A DNA stretch of 64,000 nt, taken from contig UROG01000005.1 of assembly GCA_900549485.1 (NCBI GenBank), forward strand, positions 15,808-79,807. Reading direction: 5' to 3'. Under the pieces are notes generated by a model. It saw nothing but the letters and a program-made list of their open reading frames with translations. It did not search any database and had not been told where the DNA came from. The first letter of the stretch is position 1. Every line of letters begins with the position of its first letter. The DNA is from an uncultured Eubacteriales bacterium. GTDB lineage: Bacteria; Bacillota; Clostridia; Oscillospirales; Oscillospiraceae. The translations under genes and the position numbers were made by a program. Below, one piece after another: positions 8,400 through 16,740 of this stretch.

Positions 8400-9104
8400 C
8401 TAAGCGCCGTAGAAACTGAGCTGGTCTATGGCAGCGCTCATCACCTCGTGAGTCTGCTCCTGCACTGAACTGACGTCGCCGTTGAGCAGCGCGGAATAGA
8501 GTCTAAGCTTGAGCTCGTACATTTTTCTTATGCCGCTTTTTCTGCAATACAATGACCACAGGTAAATGCCTTGTTCATGAAAAGAATAGTACAGCAGCGG
8601 CATAAGAACGTTTCCGGACATGACCGCAAGCTCATGATGAAAGCGGAATACATTTTCCGCCGCTTCGTCCGCATCGCGGGAATCGCGTATGGCGTCAAGA
8701 ATAGGGGAGAGCTTTTCGAGCTCCGTTATTTCCGCTTTTTCCAGGACAAGCCCAAGACAGAGACACTCAAGTGCGTCTCTTACTTCCAGAAGCGAGCGCA
8801 CCTCGTTTTTCCTCAGTGCGCCGCCGTTGTAGCGCATTATAGCAACAAGAGTTTCCATTGTTCCGCGCCTTCTGTAATCGCATACATATACGCCCTGCCT
8901 CGGTTTTATTTCAACAAAGCCGAGTTTTTCAAGCTCTATAAGTCCTGCGGATACAACGGAACGGCTGACGCCCATTTTTACGGCAAGTTCTCTTGCCGGC
9001 GGAAGCTGCTCACCGACGGCAAGTTCACTTGAAAGGATCATATTTTCTATCTGATGGACAAATAGGTCTGTCATTGAAAGCGCAGTGATCTTTGTAAATC
9101 CCAT
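8400..9104 (-). CDS. FadR-type (GntR/FCD) transcriptional regulator
   Basis: A 234-residue DNA-binding protein. Residues about 8-75 form the GntR winged helix (ELAVGEQLPPARELAVKMGV, then SRSVVSAGLIELEKLGFVEI), and residues about 90-225 form the all-helical FCD effector domain with FRFHHELAVMSGN. The ATG at 9104 follows AGGGAGG by seven bases and is preferred to a start eight codons upstream. It is divergent from the CrtI-like/aconitase-X operon. TGGTNNNACCA sites lie between each promoter and start, so autoregulation and control of the operon by a small carboxylate or related effector is likely. Confidence 0.9.
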   Translation of the reverse strand: MGFTKITALSMTDLFVHQIENMILSSELAVGEQLPPARELAVKMGVSRSVVSAGLIELEKLGFVEIKPRQGVYVCDYRRRGTMETLVAIMRYNGGALRKNEVRSLLEVRDALECLCLGLVLEKAEITELEKLSPILDAIRDSRDADEAAENVFRFHHELAVMSGNVLMPLLYYSFHEQGIYLWSLYCRKSGIRKMYELKLRLYSALLNGDVSSVQEQTHEVMSAAIDQLSFYGA

Positions 9105-9129
9105 ATAATCCCTCCCTAAAGATGTCACG

Positions 9130-9140
9130 TGGTAATACCA
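9130..9140. promoter_or_regulatory. GntR-type operator, regulator side
   Basis: TGGTAATACCA fits the TGGTNNNACCA pattern of FadR-family operators. It lies about 16 bp downstream of the -10 of the regulator's own promoter, so bound repressor would sit over the early transcribed region. Confidence 0.7.
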
Positions 9141-9155
9141 ATAGCCACAACGAGA

Positions 9156-9184
9156 ATTATACTTGCATATTGCTTAATTGTCAA
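9156..9184 (-). promoter_or_regulatory. sigma-A promoter of the FadR-type regulator
   Basis: On the minus strand TTGACA (9184-9179) and TATAAT (9161-9156) are separated by exactly 17 bases, a full consensus promoter. Transcription would start near 9149, just before the operator at 9130-9140. Confidence 0.8.
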
Positions 9185-9224
9185 TGAAAAATATGGAAAT
9201 TCCGACGAAAAAGATTTGCACTGC

Positions 9225-9254
9225 TTGACATATAAATAACATGGATGGTAATAT
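9225..9254 (+). promoter_or_regulatory. sigma-A promoter of the FAD enzyme/aconitase-X operon
   Basis: TTGACA (9225-9230) and TAATAT (9249-9254) with an 18-base spacer. Expected start is near 9261, a few bases ahead of the palindromic operator. Confidence 0.75.
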
Positions 9255-9267
9255 TCAAAATGTGTAT

Positions 9268-9284
9268 TTGTGGTATTACCACAA
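9268..9284. promoter_or_regulatory. GntR-type operator, operon side
   Basis: TTGTGGTATTACCACAA is a perfect 17-bp palindrome containing TGGTNNNACCA, the same core as the regulator-side site. Its place just downstream of the predicted start site suits repression by blocking initiation or elongation. Confidence 0.78.
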
Positions 9285-9307
9285 TAAATATTAAGGAGGG
9301 AAATTAT

Positions 9308-10846
9308 ATGCCTAAATATGATGCCGTGGTCATCGGCGCGGGCAACGGCGGGCTTGCCGCCGCCTGCAGAATGGCAAAAGGCGGCAAAAAAACACTGCTT
9401 ATAGAGAAGCATAACCTTCCGGGCGGCTGCGCGTCCAGCTTCCGCAGAGGCAGATTTGAGTTTGAGACTGCGCTGCATGAGATATGCGAATGGGGCACAC
9501 ACGAAAATCCGGGCGGCTGCCGCAAGACCTGTGAAGAGTTCGGGCTGGATATCGGCTGGCATATGGTGCCGGATAATTTCCGTGTTATCACGACCGCTTC
9601 CGACGGCAAAACCCATATTGACGCAACACTTCCGTGTACGGTAAAGGAATATGTCAATGAGATGGAACGTCTTGTTCCGGGCTGCCGCAAATCCGTACAG
9701 GATATCTTTGAACTCGGCACAGAGTTCCATGAAGCCGGCGACTATTCGCTTGCCTGCGCCGGCAAGACCGATCCCAAGTATATGCAGGAGCATTTCCCGA
9801 ACTTCCTGCGGCTGGGAAGCTACACGGTAAATCAGGTGTTCAGGGCGATGAAGATGCCGAAGCTCGCGCAGGACATTATGAGTACATATTGGGGATATCT
9901 TGGAGTTGATGCGGATCATGTTTCGTTCCTGCAATACGTCAATATGCTGTGGCTGTACGTCAACCATGGCGCGTGGATTCCGGATAAGACCAGCAACGAG
10001 CTGACCACCGGTCTTCTGGAATGTTTCCGCAATATGGGCGGCGATATATGGATGAACTGCACTGCGACCGAGATCATTTTCGATGACAGCAAGGCTGTAA
10101 GCGGCGTTCGCACTACCTGCGGCGACGTGGAAACAAAATACATTCTCTGCAACATGAACCAGAATATGGTTTATGCGTCCATGTGCCCGCCGGAGGTAGT
10201 TCCTGAGCGCATGATAAAGCTTGGCAATGCCCGTACATATTCCGCCCGCATGTTTGTTGTCTATATGGGGCTTGACAAGTCGGCGGAAGAGCTTGGAATA
10301 CACGACTATACGATATTCCTCCCTACCACCGCCGACAGCGTAAGGGAGTACAACGACGGGAAAAAGATCGCCACAAACTGCAATCAGGTAATGGTGTGCT
10401 ACAATGTTGTAAATCCCGGCTTCTCTCCGGAGGGAACATGCGTGATATCGCTTACCAGCACTTTTATGGACGACGATTGGGCAAACGTTGAGCAGGATAA
10501 CTATGTTGAGACAAAGACCGCTTTTGCCGAGAAGCTCATCCGTCTTTTTGAGGAGCGCACGGGCTTTACCGTGACGCCGTATATCGAAGAGCTTGAGATC
10601 GCAACACCGTGGACTATGTGCAACTATGTAAATACTCCTCAGGGCTCGGCTTACGGATTTGAGCTTAAGGATTGGGACAACATGATGCCCAGAATGATGA
10701 TGATGGGAACCGAGTTCCCGGTAAAGGGACTTAAATTCGTCGGCGCGGCGTCCATACGCGGAGACGGATATAATTCCGCCATTTTCAGCGGCGACACATT
10801 GGCGAAGAAGACTCTTGCCGAAATGAGATCAGAGGAGGTCAAGTGA
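9308..10846 (+). CDS. FAD-dependent oxidoreductase of the phytoene desaturase (CrtI) superfamily
   Basis: A 512-residue flavoprotein. The N terminus DAVVIGAGNGGLAAACRMAK is the dinucleotide-binding Rossmann motif, followed by a second FAD contact, KHNLPGGCASSFRRG. The C-terminal GDGYNSAIFSGDTLAKK is the family's closing FAD motif. Such enzymes desaturate, isomerise or oxidise varied substrates, and this one is not clearly a carotenoid enzyme because no phytoene synthase or prenyl genes are near. AAGGAGGG precedes the ATG. It is first gene of an operon with an FNR-like reductase (2 bp downstream) and aconitase-X, so it probably acts on an organic acid derivative. The substrate is unknown. Confidence 0.8.
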   Translation: MPKYDAVVIGAGNGGLAAACRMAKGGKKTLLIEKHNLPGGCASSFRRGRFEFETALHEICEWGTHENPGGCRKTCEEFGLDIGWHMVPDNFRVITTASDGKTHIDATLPCTVKEYVNEMERLVPGCRKSVQDIFELGTEFHEAGDYSLACAGKTDPKYMQEHFPNFLRLGSYTVNQVFRAMKMPKLAQDIMSTYWGYLGVDADHVSFLQYVNMLWLYVNHGAWIPDKTSNELTTGLLECFRNMGGDIWMNCTATEIIFDDSKAVSGVRTTCGDVETKYILCNMNQNMVYASMCPPEVVPERMIKLGNARTYSARMFVVYMGLDKSAEELGIHDYTIFLPTTADSVREYNDGKKIATNCNQVMVCYNVVNPGFSPEGTCVISLTSTFMDDDWANVEQDNYVETKTAFAEKLIRLFEERTGFTVTPYIEELEIATPWTMCNYVNTPQGSAYGFELKDWDNMMPRMMMMGTEFPVKGLKFVGAASIRGDGYNSAIFSGDTLAKKTLAEMRSEEVK

Positions 10847-10847
10847 T

Positions 10848-12059
10848 ATGGCTGCAAACTGCAATTACAAAGTGGGCCTCATAGGCGCGTTCGATATGCT
10901 CAGATTCAAGAATATGCCAAAGGTGCGTGAAGCCGCTATTCAGGCCTCTCCCGCAACTCCTCTGCCCAAAACTTTTATAACAAATGAGAAAGCTAAGATA
11001 CGTCATCCGGAAAAACAATATGTCGTTGTTTCGGAAATACGCCAAAACGGACCGGATGCCAAGACTATCGTTCTAAAGAGCGCGGACGGATCTCCGCTGG
11101 CTCCTTACCGTGCCGGACAGTATGTAAGTGTTTCCGTTTCCGTCGGAAATACTGTCACATCGCGTTCCTATTCTCTGTGCGGCAGCCCCGCGTGGGCAAA
11201 ACGCGGTGAATATAATATCACGGTCAAGCGCGATGATGCGGGCTTTATTTCTCCGTATATTCAGGATAATTGGAAGATAGGGCAGAAGGTCACGATCTCC
11301 GGTCCGCAGGGGCATCTTTATTATGAACGTATCCGCGACGCAAAGAAGGTAGTTGCTCTGGCAGGCGGTTCAGGCATAACCCCGTTTATGGGCATGGCCT
11401 ATGCCTTGAGAGACGGCATTGAGGACTTCGATCTCACAATAATTTTCGGATCACGCACAGAGGAAGGAATTGTGTACAAGAAGGAACTTGACGAGGTATG
11501 CAAAGCCTGCGATAAAGTCCATGTCGTTCATGTCCTTTCCGATGAGGAAAAGCCGGGATACGAGCACGGCTTTATAACCGCTGATCTTATAAAAAAATAC
11601 GGCGGTGAAGAATACAGCATTTTCATGTGCGGCCCTCAGGCAATGTACAATTTCCTCGATACCGAGATTGCAAAGCTTGGTCTGCGCAGAAAGTTTGTGC
11701 GCAGAGAGCTGTTCGGCATGATCAAGGACCCGTGGAATCAGCCCGGTTACCCGGAAGAGATCAGGGGTAAAACCTTTAATCTCAAAGTCGTTCAGTGCGG
11801 CAGAGAATATGATATTCCTGTCTCGGCGGATGAACCAGTCCTTGTTGCAATTGAGCGTGCGGGTATAGCCGCTCCGTCCCGCTGCCGCAGCGGAGAGTGC
11901 GGCTGGTGCCGCTCAAAGCTCGTCTCAGGGAAGGTGTTTGTCCCGGAGAAAACTGACGGCAGGCGCAGAGCGGATGTGGAATTTAACTATATCCACCCAT
12001 GCTCCAGCTTTGCGATGTCTGATATCGTTATCGATGTTCCGGCGTGCACCGTGAAATAA
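10848..12059 (+). CDS. FAD/NAD(P)-binding reductase with C-terminal 2Fe-2S ferredoxin domain
   Basis: A 403-residue electron-transfer protein. After an unassigned N-terminal stretch of about 55 residues comes an FNR-type FAD domain (RSYSLCGSP), then an NAD(P) domain (AGGSGITPFMG, and FMCGPQAMYNF). The C-terminal plant-type ferredoxin domain has CRSGECGWC and a later Cys as cluster ligands. It can pass electrons from NAD(P)H through FAD and 2Fe-2S to a partner, most simply the flavoenzyme encoded immediately upstream. The N-terminal extension, LIGAFDMLRFKNMPKVREA, is unlike typical members and may dock the partner. Confidence 0.88.
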   Translation: MAANCNYKVGLIGAFDMLRFKNMPKVREAAIQASPATPLPKTFITNEKAKIRHPEKQYVVVSEIRQNGPDAKTIVLKSADGSPLAPYRAGQYVSVSVSVGNTVTSRSYSLCGSPAWAKRGEYNITVKRDDAGFISPYIQDNWKIGQKVTISGPQGHLYYERIRDAKKVVALAGGSGITPFMGMAYALRDGIEDFDLTIIFGSRTEEGIVYKKELDEVCKACDKVHVVHVLSDEEKPGYEHGFITADLIKKYGGEEYSIFMCGPQAMYNFLDTEIAKLGLRRKFVRRELFGMIKDPWNQPGYPEEIRGKTFNLKVVQCGREYDIPVSADEPVLVAIERAGIAAPSRCRSGECGWCRSKLVSGKVFVPEKTDGRRRADVEFNYIHPCSSFAMSDIVIDVPACTVK

Positions 12060-12070
12060 AAAACATCTTT

Positions 12071-12100
12071 GCCCGGTATATCTTTACCGGGCAGTTTTTA
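12071..12100 (+). terminator. intra-operon hairpin with T-run
   Basis: GCCCGGTA pairs with TACCGGGC (12071-12092), followed by AGTTTTTA. It lies in the 56-bp gap between the reductase and the aconitase-X large subunit, so it may lower expression of the downstream pair or stabilise the upstream message. Confidence 0.6.
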
Positions 12101-12115
12101 AAAGGGAGTGAAAAA

Positions 12116-13393
12116 ATGCATCTTACGGACGAACAGCAGGCTTTGCTCGACGGCAGCCGCGGTGAAACCATGGCCAGGGTCATGGAGACATTGGTGGCCT
12201 ACGGCGACACTTTCAGAGCCGAGCGTATGGTGCCGATAACAGGCAAATACGGTCATACGGTAATCTCCTTCGGACTTGGCATCATGAAGCCGGTAAACGA
12301 TCTTTATGATAAGCTTATCGAGGCGGGGCTGACGTCGGGACAGAAGTTCACGGCCGATCCGAGACCGTTCGATCCGAACGTCCCGTGCAGCATCCTTGAA
12401 AAGCTTGTATTCACAAAGTTTATGTATTCAGCCCAGACGCGCCTTGAGGAGCAGCTCAAAAAGCTGGGAATTTCCGACGAGGAGGATTATACCTGCACCT
12501 GCTATCTTGATCAGGTGGGAAACAAACCGAACAGAGGGGATGTGCTGTCGTGGGCGGAATCGTCGGCGGTTGTATATGCGAACTCGGTTTTGGGCGCGCG
12601 CTGCAACAGAAACTCGGGCATAATTGAGCTTTTCGGCTCAATCGCTGGTTTTGTGCCGGAGTTCGGCTTCCTTACCGATGATGGCAGAAAGGCGGCATGG
12701 ATAGTTGAAGTAAACTGCAAAAAGAAGCCGGAGGCACAGCTTCTGGGCTCTGCGATCGGCATGAAGGTCATGGAAGAAGTACCGTATATCAAAGGACTCG
12801 ACAAATGGCTCGGGACGGAACTGAATGACGAAAACTGCGCCTATCTGAAGGACTTTGGCGCCGCGACCGCATCGAACGGCGCCGTGGGCCTTTATCACAT
12901 CGAAAATCTCACGCCAGAGGCAAAGGATTTTGGAGAGAGTCTTTTAAAAGAAGGTGCGCAGGTCTATGTTATCGACGATGCTGAGATTGAGCGCGTAAAA
13001 AACGGTTATCCCTGCGTTTGGAAAAACCTTGACGCGAAACCGAAGCTCTGCTTTATAGGCTGCCCGCATCTTACGCTGGGACAGCTTGTAGATTGGACGC
13101 ACAGACTTGAAGAAGCGCTCGGAAAAAGCGGCAGAAAAAAGCTTGCCGTACCTACGGTATTTACCGCCGCAGCAAAGGTGCTGAGGGAGTTTGACAAGCT
13201 CCCCGAAAGGAAAAAGCTGAAAGCCTTCGGCGCGGTCACGGGAAGCCTGTGTCCGCTGATGTACATGAATAATCCTCTGTGCAAGGGAAAGCCGGTCATA
13301 ACCTGCTCAAATAAACTGCGCACATACTCGACCGCCAGATTTTATCCCGAGAATGAAATCCTTAGTATAATCACCGGAGGTGAGACCAAATGA
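12116..13393 (+). CDS. aconitase X, catalytic (large) subunit
   Basis: A 425-residue protein of the aconitase-X (former DUF521) family. GNKPNRGDVLSWAESSAVVY and ANSVLGARCNRNSG are the family's strongest motifs, with candidate iron-sulfur cysteines nearby (TCTCYLDQ). Known members dehydrate cis-3-hydroxy-L-proline (bacteria) or phosphomevalonate (archaea), and the reaction here is undetermined. The ATG at 12116 with AAAGGGAG upstream is preferred over a start 24 codons earlier that lies in the hairpin region. The stop overlaps the small-subunit ATG by 4 bp, so the two chains are made together. Confidence 0.88.
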   Translation: MHLTDEQQALLDGSRGETMARVMETLVAYGDTFRAERMVPITGKYGHTVISFGLGIMKPVNDLYDKLIEAGLTSGQKFTADPRPFDPNVPCSILEKLVFTKFMYSAQTRLEEQLKKLGISDEEDYTCTCYLDQVGNKPNRGDVLSWAESSAVVYANSVLGARCNRNSGIIELFGSIAGFVPEFGFLTDDGRKAAWIVEVNCKKKPEAQLLGSAIGMKVMEEVPYIKGLDKWLGTELNDENCAYLKDFGAATASNGAVGLYHIENLTPEAKDFGESLLKEGAQVYVIDDAEIERVKNGYPCVWKNLDAKPKLCFIGCPHLTLGQLVDWTHRLEEALGKSGRKKLAVPTVFTAAAKVLREFDKLPERKKLKAFGAVTGSLCPLMYMNNPLCKGKPVITCSNKLRTYSTARFYPENEILSIITGGETK

Positions 13394-13830
13394 AAACATT
13401 CAAGGGACGCGTGATCGTCTCCGGCACCTGCACTGCGGCCGCGCTTGTAAGCCGCAGCGGTGTGAATACGCTTGCAAGCTTCCAGACGCCTATGATGACG
13501 CACGACAAGGAAATGAAGTGTTCGGATCAGAACAATCCCGACCTCTATAAGAAACCGATGATAGGCAAAGCGCTTTGCCTGCCGATGACCATAGGCTCGA
13601 CCACGGGCGGAATGGCTCTCTATACGGTGATGGAAGCCGGAATGCAGCCGGCTTGCATGCTGTTTTCAATGACGATCGACCCGTTGGCAGCGTCCGGCGC
13701 AATACTCGGCGGTATCTGGACAGACGCGAAAATGCCCGTTATCGACGAACTGGGCGAGGAGTTTCTTGCATATGTGAAGGACGGTATGAAAATTACCGTC
13801 AAAGAAGGCGGTATTGTAGAAGCGGAGTAA
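13390..13830 (+). CDS. aconitase X, swivel (small) subunit
   Basis: A 146-residue protein of the former DUF126 family, which forms the swivelling domain of heterodimeric aconitase X. KGRVIVSGTCTAAALVSRSG and GSTTGGMALYTVMEAGMQPA are typical. The split into two genes is the common arrangement in bacteria and archaea, while fused forms exist elsewhere. It is the last gene of the FadR-controlled operon and is followed by a terminator. Confidence 0.88.
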   Translation: MKTFKGRVIVSGTCTAAALVSRSGVNTLASFQTPMMTHDKEMKCSDQNNPDLYKKPMIGKALCLPMTIGSTTGGMALYTVMEAGMQPACMLFSMTIDPLAASGAILGGIWTDAKMPVIDELGEEFLAYVKDGMKITVKEGGIVEAE

Positions 13831-13874
13831 CACAACACCGTCACGGAACAAATTATAATTGTATATACCGATCC

Positions 13875-13912
13875 AGCAGCCTGTCAGAGAAAGCTTCCGG
13901 CAGGCTGCTTTA
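13875..13912 (+). terminator. operon terminator after aconitase X
   Basis: AGCAGCCTG pairs with CAGGCTGCT (9 bp) around a 17-nt loop, ending in a short T-run (TTTACT). Confidence 0.65.
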
Positions 13913-14068
13913 CTGACGGGTGTACTTTCGGAAGAAACGTTTCTACTTGTCTTATAAACGGCAAAACAAATAGGGTAGGGAAGCGATGAGGCAATTGTGA
14001 AAATGCACAAAACAGACTGAGCTTTTTTAGCCATTTCTCCAAAGTTTGTTTTTGCGGCGATTCATGGC

Positions 14069-14097
14069 TTGACTTAATTATTCGAGGTTGCTAATAT
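14069..14097 (+). promoter_or_regulatory. sigma-A promoter of the LacI-type regulator
   Basis: TTGACT (14069-14074) and TAATAT (14092-14097) with a 17-base spacer. The start would fall near 14104, so both tandem-repeat blocks are in the transcribed leader. Confidence 0.7.
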
Positions 14098-14113
14098 CTA
14101 TGCAAAGAGAGTT

Positions 14114-14137
14114 CGGTATCGTTTCCGGTATCGTTTC
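14114..14137 (+). repeat. two tandem copies of a 12-bp unit (possible operator)
   Basis: CGGTATCGTTTC occurs twice head to tail, followed by CGGAA. Placed 10-35 bp after the predicted start site, it could be a LacI-family binding region, although it is a direct rather than inverted repeat. Confidence 0.6.
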
Positions 14138-14161
14138 CGGAAGGCTTTTTGCACTATGCCG

Positions 14162-14226
14162 CACGAAAGATATACACGAAAGATATACACGAAAGATATA
14201 CACGAAAGATATAGACGAAAGGATAT
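14162..14226 (+). repeat. 13-bp tandem repeat array in the LacI-gene leader
   Basis: Four perfect copies of CACGAAAGATATA run from 14162 to 14213. A fifth, degenerate copy reaches 14226 and supplies the AAAGGAT ribosome-binding-like site. Copy-number change would alter the distance from promoter to ribosome-binding site by steps of 13 bp. Confidence 0.85.
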
Positions 14227-14237
14227 GTGCTTTTTAA

Positions 14238-15260
14238 GTGACGATAAAGGATATTGCAAGGCAGTGCGGCGTTGGGGTAAGCACCGTTTCACGCGTTCTT
14301 AACAACCGTCCGGATGTGAGCGACGAAGTAAGAAAGACAGTGCTTGAAATGGTTGAAAAAAGCGGGTATATTCCCAATAACTCCGCAAGGGATCTTGTGA
14401 AAAACCGTTCCAGCAGCATAGGCGTCATTGTCAGAGGTACGGGAAATCTTTTCTTTGCCGATATGCTTAAAACAATCACGGCGGAGCTTTCGTCAAAGGG
14501 TTATGATATGGCTCTGCGCTTTATTTCGGCCGAGGATGACGAAGTAAAGGCCGGTGCGATCCTTGAAAGAGAAAAGAAGCTCAAAGGCATCCTTTTTCTT
14601 GGAGGCCGCTTCAACTATACCCCGCAGGAGCTGGCGCTTATAGGCGTTCCGTATGTCTGCTGCTCCTATTCCAACAGCTTTGGTTCACTTGCCGAAACGG
14701 ATTACTCATCGGTAACGATAGACGACTTTGAAACCGCACGGACGGCGGTAGAGCATCTTATAGAGCTTGGGCACAAGAGGATAGTTGCCTTTTTTGACTG
14801 CTGCAACGACAATTCGATAAGCCAGCTCAGACACGGCGGCTATAAAAAGGCGCTTGAAGATGCCGGAATCGAGTACGACCCGGCGCTTGTGATTGAAACG
14901 GGCGCTTTCGATATGGAGCACGCATATGCCGCTGCAAAGCTGCTGGCTGAGCGTGAGGTCGGTTTTACCGCCGCATTTATGGAATCGGATGAAACAGCGG
15001 TTGCCTTTATTAAGGCCATGGCCGATATAGGACGCAGAACACCGGAGGATTGCTCGGTGATCGCGATAGACGGGCTGGAGATGTCAAAGTATTTTAATCC
15101 TACGCTGACCACGATGGTGCAGCCGGCCGATGTTATAGGGCGCGAGAGCGTAAGGATCCTCGACGGTATGATAAAGGGCAGCATCAGGAGTGAGCATCTT
15201 TTCCCAAAAGCTGCGCTCCGTGCGGGCGGAAGCGTCAGAAGGCTTCCGCCGGATAAATAG
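14238..15260 (+). CDS. LacI family transcriptional regulator
   Basis: A 340-residue sugar-responsive regulator: helix-turn-helix plus hinge in residues 1-60 (TIKDIARQCGVGVSTVSRVL, then LNNRPDVSDEVRKTVLEM), followed by a periplasmic-binding-protein-like effector domain. Start is GTG directly after an in-frame stop, and the DNA-binding domain begins there. The AAAGGAT site is about 14 bases away, which is long. It stands 48 bp upstream of the sugar ABC transporter genes in the same direction and most likely controls them. The effector is probably a maltooligosaccharide or related sugar, inferred from malQ downstream. Confidence 0.93.
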   Translation: MTIKDIARQCGVGVSTVSRVLNNRPDVSDEVRKTVLEMVEKSGYIPNNSARDLVKNRSSSIGVIVRGTGNLFFADMLKTITAELSSKGYDMALRFISAEDDEVKAGAILEREKKLKGILFLGGRFNYTPQELALIGVPYVCCSYSNSFGSLAETDYSSVTIDDFETARTAVEHLIELGHKRIVAFFDCCNDNSISQLRHGGYKKALEDAGIEYDPALVIETGAFDMEHAYAAAKLLAEREVGFTAAFMESDETAVAFIKAMADIGRRTPEDCSVIAIDGLEMSKYFNPTLTTMVQPADVIGRESVRILDGMIKGSIRSEHLFPKAALRAGGSVRRLPPDK

Positions 15261-15308
15261 TAAAGGACAGGGAAACCTGACTTAATAAATTTAAAGGAGA
15301 TCAATCAC

Positions 15309-16586
15309 ATGAAAAAGTTCACCGCAATTATTCTTGCATTGGTGCTCGTTTTCTCTCTGTGCGCGGTTGCATCAGCAGAAGAAGCAGGCTCCGTATATTG
15401 GCTCAATTTCAAGCCTGAGTCTGATGAAGACCTTCAGGAGATAGCCGCTCAGTATACAAAGGAAACCGGCGTTGAAGTGAAGATAGTCACCGCAGCATCC
15501 GGAACCTATGAGTCCACCCTCACCTCCGAGATGGACAAGACCGATGCTCCCACGCTGTTTGTCGTCGGCAATGCTCCCGCTCTTGCTACATGGGGCGAAT
15601 ACTGCTATGACCTGACCGACACTCCCGTCGCAAAAGAGCTGAACACCGATGCTTACAACCTCTACGACGAGGATGGCAAGCTCTGCTCCATCGGCTACTG
15701 CTATGAGAGCTTCGGCATCATTGTCAACACCAAGCTCCTCGGCGAGGCCGGTTATGAACTGTCCGACATCAAGGATTTTGCATCCCTCAAGGCGATTGCC
15801 GAAGACATTCACGCACGCGCTTCCGAGCTCGGCTTTGACGCATTCACTTCCTCCGGTATGGACGACAGCTCCAGCTGGCGCTTCTCCGGTCACCTCACAA
15901 ACGCCGACCTCTACTATGAATCCGTAGACGATGGCTGGCAGGCAGGTCCTTGCCCCGAGACCATCACCGGCGCTTACCTCGATAACTTCAGAAACCTCTG
16001 GGATCTCTATATAAACAACTCCGCTGTCGCTCCCGCTGACCTCGCAACCGGCGGCTTCGATGCAGAGGCTGAATTTGTAGGCGGCAAGGCTGTCTTCTTC
16101 CAGAACGGTTCCTGGGAATACAACGCATGCTCCGTTCTCGGCGATGAGAACATTGCAATGATCCCGTTCTACTGCGGTGTTGAAGGCGAAGAGAAGGCCG
16201 GTCTGAACTGCGGCACCGAAAACTGCTGGGCAGTCAACGCAAATGCCGACGAGGCGGACATCCAGGCAACTCTTGACTTCATGTACTGGCTCGTAACCAA
16301 CGAAGAGGCTTCCGCAAAGCTCAACAAGACCTTCGGCGTTATGCCCTACACCCATGCCGCAAAGTCCACCAACAAGTTCCTTGCCGACGCTAATGATTAC
16401 GCAAACGCAGGCAACTACACAATGACCTGGGCGTTCAACTACACTCCCAACGTCAATGAGTGGAGAGCCGGTCTTGTTGCGGCAATGAACGCATACGACG
16501 CAGACCAGACCGATGCAAATTGGGAAAATGTCAAGACCGCGTTTGTTGAAGGCTGGGCGGCACAGTACAAAGCAGCAAACGGCTGA
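15309..16586 (+). CDS. sugar ABC transporter substrate-binding protein
   Basis: A 425-residue family-1 extracellular solute-binding protein. Residues 1-23 form a signal peptide (KKFTAIILALVLVFSLCAVA, then cleavage after ASA). The Cys at position 18 is not in a clear lipobox, so anchoring is uncertain. The mature part has the acidic, aromatic character of oligosaccharide binders. AAGGAG precedes the ATG. Codons are strongly C-ending compared with neighbours, as expected for a highly expressed binding protein. Two permease genes follow, but no ATPase gene is present, so a shared MsmX/MalK-type ATPase elsewhere must energise it. Confidence 0.9.
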   Translation: MKKFTAIILALVLVFSLCAVASAEEAGSVYWLNFKPESDEDLQEIAAQYTKETGVEVKIVTAASGTYESTLTSEMDKTDAPTLFVVGNAPALATWGEYCYDLTDTPVAKELNTDAYNLYDEDGKLCSIGYCYESFGIIVNTKLLGEAGYELSDIKDFASLKAIAEDIHARASELGFDAFTSSGMDDSSSWRFSGHLTNADLYYESVDDGWQAGPCPETITGAYLDNFRNLWDLYINNSAVAPADLATGGFDAEAEFVGGKAVFFQNGSWEYNACSVLGDENIAMIPFYCGVEGEEKAGLNCGTENCWAVNANADEADIQATLDFMYWLVTNEEASAKLNKTFGVMPYTHAAKSTNKFLADANDYANAGNYTMTWAFNYTPNVNEWRAGLVAAMNAYDADQTDANWENVKTAFVEGWAAQYKAANG

Positions 16587-16626
16587 TAATAAACTTCCTA
16601 TAGAGTACGTTTTTTCATTTCGTCCG

Positions 16627-16656
16627 GAGGGCGGGCTTTACGCTCGCCCTCTGTTT
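16627..16656 (+). terminator. hairpin after the binding-protein gene
   Basis: GAGGGCG pairs with CGCCCTC (16627-16651), followed by TGTTTAT. Such hairpins after a binding-protein gene usually give partial termination and set the binding protein above the permeases. Confidence 0.6.
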
Positions 16657-16663
16657 ATAAAAA

Positions 16664-16707
16664 CATCTATGTGATCGTATATGCGGACACATACGATGAC
16701 ATAGATG
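16664..16707 (+). promoter_or_regulatory. long imperfect palindrome upstream of permease genes
   Basis: CATCTATGT and ATCGTAT pair with ATACGAT and ACATAGATG (9+7 bp with one G-G mismatch and a 10-nt loop). It could be an mRNA-stabilising hairpin or a regulator site. A TATAAT lies at 16716-16721, without a clear -35. Confidence 0.55.
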
Positions 16708-16740
16708 CTTTTATGATATAATCACAGGGAGGGGATCGTC

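Larger units (their letters stand above)
13831..14237 (+). other. 407-bp regulatory gap before the LacI gene
   Basis: Beyond the terminator, this gap holds the palindrome AGAAACGTTTCT (13933-13944), a LacI/CcpA-like operator shape, and a promoter. It also holds two kinds of short tandem repeat directly ahead of the regulator gene. No coding frame in the gap looks real. Confidence 0.6.

Noticed and set aside
9125..10303. Minus-strand frame of 392 codons opposite the CrtI-like gene
   Set aside because: Composition is a shadow of the real gene in the other strand, it overlaps the promoters and operators, and no domain is visible.
14162..14226. CRISPR-like array
   Set aside because: Repeats are 13 bp head to tail without spacers and no cas gene is near. 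It is a simple tandem repeat.
15372..16355. Minus-strand frame of 327 codons opposite the sugar-binding protein
   Set aside because: It results from strong codon bias on the real strand. No start signal or homology.
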